Assembly (NCBI GenBank): GCA_029936395.1
Contig: JAPYSW010000008.1
Coordinates: forward strand, 1 to 41,184
Direction of reading: 5' to 3'
From: Candidatus Poseidoniia archaeon
GTDB taxonomy: Archaea > Thermoplasmatota > Poseidoniia > MGIII > CG-Epi1
Length of the DNA stretch: 41,184 nt
The notes beneath the pieces were generated by a model. The model saw only the letters and a list, made by a program, of their open reading frames with translations. It ran no database searches and was not told the origin of the DNA. Below, piece after piece: positions 25,082-32,978 of this stretch (position 1 is its first letter; the number at the start of each line of letters is the position of its first letter). The translations under genes were made by a program, and so were the position numbers.

Positions 25082-25090
25082 TTTAATAAT
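25082..25090 (+). promoter_or_regulatory. TATA-like box for the LEA-like gene
   Basis: TTTAATAAT is centred 25 bases before ATG 25111, with no ribosome binding site between, consistent with a leaderless transcript. Confidence 0.35.
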
Positions 25091-25110
25091 AGAATTGGTC
25101 ATGTTCAAAA

Positions 25111-25593
25111 ATGTTCAAAGATATAAAAACGAAAGTAGAGGAAAAAGCTACTGAAGTAAAAGAAGCAAGCTCAAATATGGGAAATACTGTTTTGGACAAA
25201 GCTAAAGCTGCAAAAGATAGCGCTACTGATTTAGCTACTGGAGCTGTAAAAGCCGCCTCAGATGCAGCTTCATCTGCTGGAAAAATAGCTAAAGGAGCTG
25301 TAGATTCAATAGTAATCTCAATAGCTACTAAAATTATAGTTAGTTCAATGAAAAATGCGGGTAAAAAAGGAACCTCATACATTAGTAATGACACAAAATA
25401 TCAAGGTTTTGTTGATCGGACTTGGGAATTACTGCCTTTGCCCGTGAGACTAATTGGTAAAGATACTTTAGGTTTCAATTCAACTATGTTTCTTTTGAGA
25501 AATAGTGTTTTTGGAAAAGATGAAGAAGAACCTAAGGTTGATCAAAAAGATGAAGGACTTATCAAAAAGACGATAATGTCCATGTTCAAGTAA
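25111..25593 (+). CDS. LEA-like alanine/lysine-rich helical protein of unknown function
   Basis: The first ~75 of 160 residues form a repeating amphipathic Ala/Lys/Asp/Ser pattern (KTKVEEKATEVKEASS, then KAAKDSATDLATGAVKAA and SDAASSAGKIAKGAVDS) like late embryogenesis abundant or apolipoprotein-type 11-mer repeats. The rest is a more globular segment (KGTSYISNDTKYQGFVDRTW, LLPLPVRLIGKDTLGFNSTM) with two weakly hydrophobic stretches, and an acidic tail. No signal peptide is seen. It is followed nine bases later by an ABC transporter operon. LEA-type helices often protect membranes or proteins under stress, or coat lipid surfaces, but that is inference here. The family of the C-terminal part is not recognised. 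Confidence 0.8.
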   Translation: MFKDIKTKVEEKATEVKEASSNMGNTVLDKAKAAKDSATDLATGAVKAASDAASSAGKIAKGAVDSIVISIATKIIVSSMKNAGKKGTSYISNDTKYQGFVDRTWELLPLPVRLIGKDTLGFNSTMFLLRNSVFGKDEEEPKVDQKDEGLIKKTIMSMFK

Positions 25594-25601
25594 AAATTAT
25601 T

Positions 25602-26303
25602 ATGAGTGTCGTAAAATGTATTAATCTATCAAAAAAATATGAGGATATTTTAGCCTTGAATGAGGTGAATTTAACAATTGAAAAAGGAGAATTCTTTGGC
25701 TTACTGGGACCAAACGGGGCTGGGAAGACTACTCTTCTAAAAATATTAACTGGTCAATTAAGAACTACAAAAGGTGAAGCCGAGATATTGGGAATGAATA
25801 TTGAGAATAATATAATGGAAGTTAAAAGAAAAATTGCGATTATACCTGAACAAGAGTCTCCCCCTAGTTTTCTTACACCAAGAGAAGTCTTAGAAATGGT
25901 CTCATCGATAAGGAAAATTGATGAACCAAAAATAGAATATTGGATAGATTTCTTTGATCTTCAACCCATGGAGGGGAGAGTATGCCGTAATTTATCAAGA
26001 GGGCAAAAACAAAAAGTTATGTTGGCTGCTGCCTTCATCTCTGAAACTGAATTAATGTTTTTAGATGAGCCCTTTATTAATTTAGATCCAATTGTACAAA
26101 CAAAGGTTAGAGAATGGTTGGTAGAATATGTAAAGGAAGGTGGAACTGTATTTCTAAATACTCATCTATTAGAAAATGCCCAGCGATTATGTGATAGAGC
26201 AGCAATCATACACGAAGGAAAAATACAATCTGTAATTGAGCTAAATGATTTGGATAAACAAAATATAAATCTAGAACAATTATTCCATGAAATAATACTA
26301 TGA
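25602..26303 (+). CDS. ABC transporter ATP-binding protein (ABC-2 type exporter)
   Basis: The 233-residue ATPase has Walker A GPNGAGKTT at 36-44, a Q-loop region (IPEQESPPSFLTPRE), signature NLSRGQKQKVMLA (LSRGQ instead of LSGGQ), Walker B LMFLDEPF and the switch His in NTHLLENAQRLCD. It resembles CcmA-type ATPases of ABC-2 exporters. The stop overlaps the permease start by four bases, so together they form an export pump whose cargo is not indicated by the sequence. Confidence 0.93.
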   Translation: MSVVKCINLSKKYEDILALNEVNLTIEKGEFFGLLGPNGAGKTTLLKILTGQLRTTKGEAEILGMNIENNIMEVKRKIAIIPEQESPPSFLTPREVLEMVSSIRKIDEPKIEYWIDFFDLQPMEGRVCRNLSRGQKQKVMLAAAFISETELMFLDEPFINLDPIVQTKVREWLVEYVKEGGTVFLNTHLLENAQRLCDRAAIIHEGKIQSVIELNDLDKQNINLEQLFHEIIL

Positions 26304-27736
26304 ATAAAATGATCTTGTGGAGGATGCTCCAAGAAGAAATTAGATTAAACACTAGCTTTGCAAGTGGAAGAGGATTCTATTCTTTCCCTATTTTAGTCGC
26401 AATTAGTGGCTTTCTAGCCCTTATATTTACTGAACAAATGATGGCAGATATGGGCTATTTTCAATACTTAGAAATACTACATATCGGACTAATGTTTTAT
26501 GGTATATTCGCAGGTTCCTTAGCATTTTTCGGGAATGATTTTTTAGAGAGGATTTTTGGATATTTAGGATTAATAATTGGTCTACCAAATACACAACCAA
26601 TAACACAGCGTAAGATTACATTCTTATATTTCATCAAAGAATTCATCTTTTATTCTTTCTTTACTTTAGTTCCAGCTTTTATTGGTGGAATCATTGGAGC
26701 ATATTACGCAGATATAAATTTACTAAATCTTACCAAATTTAGTTTATCATTAAGTATCACTTTTTTAAGTGGACTATCTTTTGCTTATCTTATCTCTAGC
26801 CTATACCGAATATCGTGGAAAACTAGTATTATAGGTGCTGGTACTACTACCATAATATATATTATTATATTCAATAACCTATCAGTCACAGCTTCTCTTG
26901 AATGGTACTTAAGCAATAATCTTAACTTTATAGCAATCGCTATTTTAATTCCAATAATTCTAGCCATAGTAGCTACCCTACTAATTACAGATTATCATGA
27001 ACAAGCTCCAGTTCAAATGATAGGGTATCAAAACAGATTTTATGAATATATTCAAAAATTTGCTTGGGCTCGGAATATCTCAAATCCAGCTATAATATCA
27101 AAAGAAAGAATCGATTTACAGAGGAGTAAAACAGGAATAAAAATGTTCTTCTCTTTTGCATTTCCCTTGGGTATTCTCACATTTATGAATTGGTTTATAG
27201 ACAAAGGATTACCAGTTCAGGTTGATTTCAATACTATTTTCTATGGAGTTATGGTTGGGTTTTTTGGAACTATGATTTATTCTTGGCTAAATACCATTGA
27301 CAACCCACACTTCTATTCTACTTTACCTATTTCTGTCGCGGATGTAGTGAGAGCTAGACTTGTATTATTCTTTACCATAACGTGGTGGATTCCATTATTA
27401 TTTTTAACTCTTATTTCATACATGAGCTCTGAAATAAATCTTTTGCCTATAGGTATTATTGTGATGATTACAGTAGGCATGTATATCGTAAATTATACTG
27501 CTTGGTCTACAGGGCTAAGAACTAATTCAGCATTATTTGATTCAATAGTTTTCTTGAAATTCTTCATAGTCTCAGTTCCTCCAATGATTGCAATGACAAT
27601 TCTGAGTTTAGCAATAAAATATAGTATATCTATAGTACTTATATCTCTTTCATCCATATGTGCAATTCTAGCATTACTTAGTATATTCTTCTATAATCGT
27701 ATTGAAGCTAAATGGATAAATGAGAGTTTTGATTAA
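26300..27736 (+). CDS. ABC-2 type transporter permease
   Basis: A 478-residue integral membrane protein with roughly twelve hydrophobic segments, beginning right after the ATPase (ATGA overlap). The segments form two groups separated by a soluble stretch around residues 232-275 (YHEQAPVQMIGYQNRFYEYI, ARNISNPAIISKERIDLQRS), typical for large ABC-2 permeases. There is no signal peptide or catalytic motif. Substrate is unknown; the upstream LEA-like gene may be functionally linked. Confidence 0.85.
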   Translation: MNKMILWRMLQEEIRLNTSFASGRGFYSFPILVAISGFLALIFTEQMMADMGYFQYLEILHIGLMFYGIFAGSLAFFGNDFLERIFGYLGLIIGLPNTQPITQRKITFLYFIKEFIFYSFFTLVPAFIGGIIGAYYADINLLNLTKFSLSLSITFLSGLSFAYLISSLYRISWKTSIIGAGTTTIIYIIIFNNLSVTASLEWYLSNNLNFIAIAILIPIILAIVATLLITDYHEQAPVQMIGYQNRFYEYIQKFAWARNISNPAIISKERIDLQRSKTGIKMFFSFAFPLGILTFMNWFIDKGLPVQVDFNTIFYGVMVGFFGTMIYSWLNTIDNPHFYSTLPISVADVVRARLVLFFTITWWIPLLFLTLISYMSSEINLLPIGIIVMITVGMYIVNYTAWSTGLRTNSALFDSIVFLKFFIVSVPPMIAMTILSLAIKYSISIVLISLSSICAILALLSIFFYNRIEAKWINESFD

Positions 27737-27746
27737 AAATATATAG
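27737..27746 (+). promoter_or_regulatory. TATA box for the Alba gene
   Basis: AAATATATAG lies directly behind the permease stop and is centred 26 bases before ATG 27768, predicting a leaderless transcript of its own. Confidence 0.45.
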
Positions 27747-27767
27747 AACTAGCCTATGGAAATATGA

Positions 27768-28160
27768 ATGGCCGAAAAAATTGATAAGAAATCTAAACCA
27801 AATAAGCCAAAGAAAAAAAATCAAAAAAACCGATTTAGGGTGAATACCAAAACTGAAGGTAAACGTGGGACTGTATTCATTGGTTCTGAAGATCCTTTTC
27901 TGTATTTTCCAGATATGATGTCCTATTTTGATAGACCTGAAATTGAAGAAATAAAGTTAAAAGCCAGAGGAAAATCAATATCTAATGCAGTTAATGTAGC
28001 TGAACAATTTCGAAATAGATTTAAAAACGAAATAGAATCTGAAGTAAAAGAGGTAAGCATTGGAACTGAAGATGTTCCAAAAAAAGATAAAAAAGGTACT
28101 TTTCGAATGTCTTTCATAGAGATAACACTTGTACCAAGCAAAAAAGACGACGACAATTAA
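27768..28160 (+). CDS. albA: Alba family chromatin/RNA-binding protein with Lys-rich N-terminal tail
   Basis: Alba proteins coat DNA and bind RNA in archaea. The 130-residue protein has the fold signature IKLKARGKSISNAVNVAEQF, then RNRFKNEIESEVKEVSIGTE and the end FIEITLVP. Two things differ from the classic Sulfolobus protein. There is an N-terminal tail of ~27 residues that is almost all Lys/Asn/Pro. The first DNA-contact loop, usually IG-KK-P, reads IGSEDP, replacing the two key lysines by acidic residues. It overlaps the convergent trm56 stop by four bases. Confidence 0.88.
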   Translation: MAEKIDKKSKPNKPKKKNQKNRFRVNTKTEGKRGTVFIGSEDPFLYFPDMMSYFDRPEIEEIKLKARGKSISNAVNVAEQFRNRFKNEIESEVKEVSIGTEDVPKKDKKGTFRMSFIEITLVPSKKDDDN

Positions 28161-28684
28161 TCTTCAGACTTAGATATATCAACCATATTACGCCTCTCAC
28201 CCGAAGGGATAACTTGTATTGGTCCTTCAAAATTTTGATTATATGAATCCTCATTAAGCTTTGAAAGTGCTATAGCCAATGCTGAAACCTCAGAATGCGG
28301 TTGGCTACCTATTGCTATATTAAAATCTGAATATTCAAATACCCATGGTGGAACTTTTTCAGCACCAACTACTACTAAAATTGGTTCTTTAACATTTTTA
28401 ATTTCAACTAACTTATCATCTATCGGGAGGCCGAACATTGTTAAATGCATTATTTTGCCGTCCCATTCCTTTATGGTTTTTTTAGGATTCGTTGTTGTTT
28501 CCACAGTGAAATCCCCTCCAAACTTACTAACGACATTATTGATTGTTTCAATTACTCGACTGTCTGATCGGTGTAAATACATCTTTTTGGCACCAAAAGC
28601 TCTAGACGTTAACGCAACATGTGTTGTAACTCTTTTATCTCTTTCAGGACGATGCCCCATCCTTAATACATTATAAAAATCCAT
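28157..28684 (-). CDS. trm56: tRNA (cytidine-56-2'-O)-methyltransferase aTrm56
   Basis: Archaeal SPOUT-class enzyme that methylates the ribose of C56 in the T loop of tRNA. The 175-residue protein begins with the diagnostic LRMGHRPERDKRVTTHVALT and AFGAKKMYLH, then WDGKIMHLTMFGLPI, and the SPOUT knot region ILVVVGAEKVPPWVFEYSDFNIAIGSQPHSE, here in pieces VVVGAEKVPP and IAIGSQPHSEV. The length matches the family (about 175). It lies six bases downstream of the DUF373 gene, so they are probably cotranscribed. Confidence 0.94.
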   Translation of the reverse strand: MDFYNVLRMGHRPERDKRVTTHVALTSRAFGAKKMYLHRSDSRVIETINNVVSKFGGDFTVETTTNPKKTIKEWDGKIMHLTMFGLPIDDKLVEIKNVKEPILVVVGAEKVPPWVFEYSDFNIAIGSQPHSEVSALAIALSKLNEDSYNQNFEGPIQVIPSGERRNMVDISKSED

Positions 28685-28690
28685 AGAAGC

Positions 28691-29782
28691 TTACTCTTCA
28701 ACAGCCATTACTTTTTCGTTAACCCTTTCACGAATACTATCATGAACCAAAAGACCCACAAAAGCCAATATTATTCCTGATAGAATATATTGAACATTAT
28801 AAGATTCAAAATTATCTTGTACAAACAAGTCATTAACAATCTCAATAATACCGGCTACAATTAAACCCATACTAGCCACTGTGAAAATAAAGCGGATAAT
28901 ATTTATATTAAAAACACTATCTCTAAGATAAGTATCTATTGTTCTGGCTACTTCAATAACGACCAAAGAAGCCAAGAGAAATAAAAGAATGCCATCAAGA
29001 GACAAAAATGCTAGAACCATTGCCAATACTCCTTGATTTGATACTTCTTGCATTTGATCCAAACCTCTAGTTATTCCAACAATCATTAGCAAAGATGCAA
29101 TTAACCAAGCATATGAGAAAAAAGAAACCCTTTCACTCGTGACCGTTAATAACTCAGTATAAAAATTACGTATGGCTTCCTCCCAGCCTGCTACTTTAAT
29201 TAACAGATATCCGCCCAAAACAACCCATATTGCTCCAGAGGCTATGCCTGAAAGACCAACCAAAGTCAATAGACCATAGACAAAAGCAACTAATGCAATT
29301 GGAAAGATAAATTGCCTTTGAATTTTAGGATCTTCCATTTTATGAACTATTGTGTAAAAGGTATCTTCTATAGGTCTAGATTGTTGTACAACAACCATTC
29401 TAGTTGAATCTATACGTAAACGTGAACGGATAATTGGTTCCAATTCTCTATCTTCAGCCCCATCGCTTACTAAAATAGCTCTAGTAGATTTTGTTTTAGC
29501 TATAACCTGATCTAAAATATTTGCTATTTTCATATCGGATTTAGTTCCTACTCTTACGTCACCACATATGGTAACAATCTCTACAGTTTCACCATCCTCT
29601 AATAGCTGATCATATGTTTTAATCGCAGCTAGCATTGTATTGGTATCACTTTCTTCAGGATCGGCAAGACCTAATTCTAAAGCTGCTTTAACATTAGGTT
29701 CACGACCCAAAACCGGACTTCTAATTCCAGTCTTACGACCCAAATCATTGTCCCTATCTATCGCAATTACCAACAAACCCAT
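28691..29782 (-). CDS. DUF373 family membrane protein
   Basis: The N-terminal ~150 residues are a soluble domain with an acidic Rossmann-like start (LVIAIDRDNDLGRKTGI) and ILVSDGAEDRELEPIIRSRL, diagnostic for the archaeal DUF373 family. The rest (about 155-350) has six or so membrane helices. DUF373 is widespread in archaea and its function is not established. The 363-residue length is typical. It is divergent from the eS6 operon with a 92-base gap. The start codon has no obvious ribosome binding site, so it may be leaderless. Confidence 0.88.
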   Translation of the reverse strand: MGLLVIAIDRDNDLGRKTGIRSPVLGREPNVKAALELGLADPEESDTNTMLAAIKTYDQLLEDGETVEIVTICGDVRVGTKSDMKIANILDQVIAKTKSTRAILVSDGAEDRELEPIIRSRLRIDSTRMVVVQQSRPIEDTFYTIVHKMEDPKIQRQFIFPIALVAFVYGLLTLVGLSGIASGAIWVVLGGYLLIKVAGWEEAIRNFYTELLTVTSERVSFFSYAWLIASLLMIVGITRGLDQMQEVSNQGVLAMVLAFLSLDGILLFLLASLVVIEVARTIDTYLRDSVFNINIIRFIFTVASMGLIVAGIIEIVNDLFVQDNFESYNVQYILSGIILAFVGLLVHDSIRERVNEKVMAVEE

Positions 29783-29830
29783 GTAACATATGCTGTTATC
29801 TAGTATTTAATGTTACTTTTCACAAGATTC

Positions 29831-29840
29831 TTTAAATATT
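29831..29840 (+). promoter_or_regulatory. TATA box for the eS6 / aIF2-gamma operon
   Basis: TTTAAATATT lies about 40 bases before ATG 29875, with an AAGGTGAT ribosome binding site at 29865-29872 in the predicted short leader. Confidence 0.45.
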
Positions 29841-29874
29841 AGCTTTTATCAGCAAAATACACTCAAGGTGATAT

Positions 29875-30264
29875 ATGACTGAGTTCAAAACCGTAATAGC
29901 AGACCCAAAAAATAAAATAACGCACCAAAAAATTCTACCTGAAGAGAAATCTAATGCTCTTGTTGGGAAATTTGTTGGTGAAGAAATTGATGGTATTTTC
30001 TTAGATTTACCCGGATATCGATTGAAAATAACTGGAGGATCCGATAAGTCCGGCGTTCCTATGCGTGGGGATATTGAAGGAAGCCAAAGAAGACGTCTAC
30101 TAATGAAAGATTCAGTAGGGTTTAATCCAATCCGTAGCGGACAAAGAAAAAGAAAACTAGTTCGAGGTCGAACCCTAAGTAGTGATATCTCTCAAGTAAA
30201 TTTGAAAGTTGTTGAATATGGACCGAAAACTATAGAGGAGTTATTGAAACCAGAGGTGGCTTAA
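29875..30264 (+). CDS. rps6e: Ribosomal protein eS6
   Basis: Small-subunit protein of archaea and eukaryotes. The 129-residue sequence has TEFKTVIADPK at the start, FVGEEIDGIFLDLPGYRLKI, the strongly conserved GGSDKSGVPMRGDI, and RRLLMKDSVGFNPIRSGQRK with a basic RKLVRGRTLS segment. The length equals other archaeal eS6. It leads an operon with aIF2-gamma, a PIN protein and deoxyhypusine synthase, a translation-themed set. Confidence 0.95.
   Translation: MTEFKTVIADPKNKITHQKILPEEKSNALVGKFVGEEIDGIFLDLPGYRLKITGGSDKSGVPMRGDIEGSQRRRLLMKDSVGFNPIRSGQRKRKLVRGRTLSSDISQVNLKVVEYGPKTIEELLKPEVA
30253..30259 (+). promoter_or_regulatory. Ribosome binding site for the TTG start of aIF2-gamma
   Basis: GAGGTGG, within the last codons of the eS6 gene, is six bases before the TTG at 30266. 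It supports this TTG as the true start; no ATG occurs before the P-loop region in a suitable place. Confidence 0.6.
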
Positions 30265-30265
30265 C

Positions 30266-31489
30266 TTGACAGCATCCCCTCAACCCGAAATAAATATCGG
30301 AATGGTGGGGCATGTAGATCATGGAAAGACTACACTTACTCAAGCATTAACTGGTAAATGGACTGATCAGCACAGTGAAGAGATGAAGAGAGGCATATCC
30401 ATTAAGTTGGGATATGCAGACGCAGATTTCTATAAAATCAAAATGAAAGGTGGAAAAGAACACTATACCTCTCAACCAGATAAAGACGAATTTAAAGGAG
30501 GAAAAAAAGAACACCTTCGTACCGTCAGCTTTGTTGATGCACCTGGCCACGAAACATTCATGGCAGTTATGCTTAGTGGAGCTGCAATAATGGATTCTGC
30601 AATTTTAGTTATTGCTGCAAATGAGAAATGCCCTCAACCACAGACTAGAGAACATCTTTCGGCACTTGAAAATATGGGTTTTGATAAAATTATAATAGTT
30701 CAAAATAAAATTGATGTTTGTTCAAAAGACAGAGCTTTCGAATCCTATAATGAAATAAAAGAATTCATTAAAGAATCGCCACTAAAAAATTCAATAATAA
30801 TACCTGTTTCGGCCCACCATAATCGAAATATTGATTTATTAATAGAAGCTATAGAAGAATCATTTCCAACACCTCCGAAAGATTTAAAAAGTAATTTTCA
30901 AATGAATATTGCTCGTTCTTTTGATATTAATCGTCCAGGAACAACCCCTAAGAAAATCAAAGGAGGCGTATTAGGTGGAACAATTAGTTTAGGTAAAATC
31001 AAAGTAGGCGATGAAATTGAAATTCGACCAGGTAGAACCACTAAAAAAGGATTAGAACCAATCACCACTAAAGTTAGTAGCTTGCATAGTGGAGTAGCTA
31101 GAGACTCTTTGGGACCTGGTGGATTAGTAGCAATCGGAACCACTCTTGATCCTTCCACAACAAAATCAGATTCATTACTTGGAAATGTCATTGGAAAACC
31201 AGGTACTTTACCACCTGTTTGGAACCAAATTAGTGTAGAAACAACACTTCTTGATAGAGTTGTTGGAACTAAGAATATCCAGAATGTTGATGAATTGAAA
31301 ACAAGAGAACCATTGGTTCTAACTGTTGGTACCAGAACTACAGTAGGAGTCCCAATTACAGTTAGAAATAATGTCGTCGATATCAATTTAACAATACCAG
31401 TTTGTGCACCAGTTGGTCAACGAATTGCACTTAGTAGAAGAGTAGATGGTAAATGGCACTTAATAGGATATGGAATAATCAAGGAATGA
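30266..31489 (+). CDS. eif2g: Translation initiation factor aIF2 gamma subunit
   Basis: GTPase that carries initiator Met-tRNA to the small ribosomal subunit. The 407-residue protein shows G1 GHVDHGKTT, switch 1 MKRGISIKLGYA, G3 DAPGHE, G4 NKID and G5 VSAHHN, followed by two beta-barrel domains (RSFDINRPGTTPKKIKGGVLG). The start is TTG. Oddity: the zinc-knuckle segment between GYADAD and VSFVDAPGHE (residues ~53-85), which in most aIF2-gamma proteins holds four cysteines, contains none here and is Lys-rich instead. The stop overlaps the PIN gene start (ATGA). Confidence 0.96.
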   Translation: MTASPQPEINIGMVGHVDHGKTTLTQALTGKWTDQHSEEMKRGISIKLGYADADFYKIKMKGGKEHYTSQPDKDEFKGGKKEHLRTVSFVDAPGHETFMAVMLSGAAIMDSAILVIAANEKCPQPQTREHLSALENMGFDKIIIVQNKIDVCSKDRAFESYNEIKEFIKESPLKNSIIIPVSAHHNRNIDLLIEAIEESFPTPPKDLKSNFQMNIARSFDINRPGTTPKKIKGGVLGGTISLGKIKVGDEIEIRPGRTTKKGLEPITTKVSSLHSGVARDSLGPGGLVAIGTTLDPSTTKSDSLLGNVIGKPGTLPPVWNQISVETTLLDRVVGTKNIQNVDELKTREPLVLTVGTRTTVGVPITVRNNVVDINLTIPVCAPVGQRIALSRRVDGKWHLIGYGIIKE

Positions 31490-31851
31490 AAACCATTCTT
31501 GTAGACACTAATATTATTCTGTGGACATTTAGTGGAGGACCTGATTTTAGAGAAGTGATTGCCGATATTGCACCACACTATGAGTTAATGATACCTACGT
31601 GTATTATGTTAGAGTTAAAAAAATTAAATACCAAAGAATCATTAGCTGCACTCGAAATATGTAAGAATATTGACCAAAAAAATATTGGAGAGGGATATGC
31701 AGATGACATGTTAATAGCGGCAGCAAAAGAAGGCCACCTTATCGCTACAAATGATAAAGACATATTGAAACAATTAAAAATATTAAAACTAAATGCTCTA
31801 AAAATAAGAGAAAAAAATAAAATGATGTTTACTGAGGGTGAGATATCATGA
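31486..31851 (+). CDS. PIN domain nuclease (archaeal Fcf1-like)
   Basis: The 121-residue protein begins with KTILVDTNIILWTFSGG and has further acidic residues at expected places (MLELKKLN, GYADDMLIAAA, ATNDKDILKQL), the pattern of a four-acid PIN-domain RNase. PIN genes next to aIF2-gamma are common in archaea and are related to the rRNA-processing protein Fcf1/Utp24. No antitoxin-like partner is adjacent, so a toxin role is unlikely. I start at ATG 31486, which overlaps the aIF2-gamma stop; the gene end overlaps the deoxyhypusine synthase start by four bases. Confidence 0.9.
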   Translation: MKTILVDTNIILWTFSGGPDFREVIADIAPHYELMIPTCIMLELKKLNTKESLAALEICKNIDQKNIGEGYADDMLIAAAKEGHLIATNDKDILKQLKILKLNALKIREKNKMMFTEGEIS

Positions 31852-32921
31852 AACAAAATAAAATACCACCCATGCCAAGTATTAAACTTACAAAAGAACA
31901 AAAAGAACGGAAAAAAAGCCTTTTGAGTAAACAAGTTAAACAGATTAATATCAATGAACATACTGATTTTACTACCTTAATAGATGCATTTGGTAATTCT
32001 AGTTTTGAAGCACGCAATTTAGGAAGGGCTGCTGAATTATATTATAGACAGATACAAACTGACACGGCAATCATCTGGTCTCTCTCAGGTAGCTTATTTA
32101 GTGCAGGGCTAAGGCAAATAACTATAGATGCAATAAGAAATAATTTGGTAGATGCTTTAGTTTGTACTGGAGCTCTATTCGAACAAGATATGCTTGAAGC
32201 TTTAGGTCACAAACATTATATTTGTAGCACAAAGCTAAATGATGGAGAACTACAAGAATTATACATAGATAGAGTATATGATCACTTATTAGATGAAATC
32301 GCATTGAGACAGGTAGATCTGACATTTAAAAAAATAGCTGAAAGTATTGAACCTAAATTATACTCAAGTCGTGAATTCATGTACCTATCTGGAAAATGGC
32401 TGAGTAAGGCCTCAAATATTCAAGACAGTGTAATGTTAGCAGCTTTCGAAAAAAATATACCTATTTTTATTCCTGCTATAAATGATTGTTCAATTGGAAT
32501 CGGTTTAGCAATGCAGAATAATGAAACCCCAACTATGAGTATTGATTCAATTAAAGATTTGAAAGAGATAGCTTTCTTAAAAAGTAAATGTGGAGACTCC
32601 GGAATTGTTGTTGTGGGCGGTGGTGTTCCAAAGAATTACTCTCAAGATGCAGTTGTAATGGCTGAAATGCTAGGTTATGACGTTAATAAACATAAATTCG
32701 GAATACAAATCAGTACGGCAGATGTTAGAGATGGTGGATTATCAGGATCTACACTTAGAGAAGCTATATCTTGGGGTAAAAATGATAAAAATATGGAGGA
32801 TGTAATGATTTGGGGTGAAGCTTCTGTATTCTTCCCATTACTAATAGGATATATCTTCTATAATATGAAAGATAAGAATAGAAAAGGCCTTCGCTTAAAT
32901 GATGTTTTCAATACTAAATAA
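31848..32921 (+). CDS. dys: Deoxyhypusine synthase
   Basis: Modifies a lysine of translation factor aIF5A with spermidine, the first step to hypusine. The 357-residue protein has WSLSGSLFSAGLRQ and VDALVCTGALFEQDML in the NAD-binding part, AINDCSIGIGLAM, VVVGGGVPKN, and the catalytic lysine K311 in EAISWGK. The length is normal (310-370), with a Lys-rich N-terminal extension. It ends the eS6-aIF2-gamma-PIN-DHS operon, all linked by overlapping start and stop codons after aIF2-gamma. Confidence 0.93.
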   Translation: MKQNKIPPMPSIKLTKEQKERKKSLLSKQVKQININEHTDFTTLIDAFGNSSFEARNLGRAAELYYRQIQTDTAIIWSLSGSLFSAGLRQITIDAIRNNLVDALVCTGALFEQDMLEALGHKHYICSTKLNDGELQELYIDRVYDHLLDEIALRQVDLTFKKIAESIEPKLYSSREFMYLSGKWLSKASNIQDSVMLAAFEKNIPIFIPAINDCSIGIGLAMQNNETPTMSIDSIKDLKEIAFLKSKCGDSGIVVVGGGVPKNYSQDAVVMAEMLGYDVNKHKFGIQISTADVRDGGLSGSTLREAISWGKNDKNMEDVMIWGEASVFFPLLIGYIFYNMKDKNRKGLRLNDVFNTK

Positions 32922-32945
32922 TATAAATACGACTAATATAAATAC
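32919..32945 (+). promoter_or_regulatory. Tandem TATA-like boxes upstream of aceE
   Basis: TAATATAAATAC occurs twice (32919-32930 and 32934-32945), a direct repeat with a 15-base period, 34 and more bases before ATG 32979. Each copy contains a good archaeal TATA box. AAAAAGGTT near 32963-32971 can serve as ribosome binding site. Two start points or one operator-like repeat are possible readings. Confidence 0.55.
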
Positions 32946-32978
32946 CACTATTATAATTAATTAAAAAGGTTAAAACTT

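Noticed and set aside
30898-31386. 162-codon minus-strand open frame within the aIF2-gamma gene
   Set aside because: Antisense shadow of a conserved GTPase gene; low-complexity, no recognisable motif.
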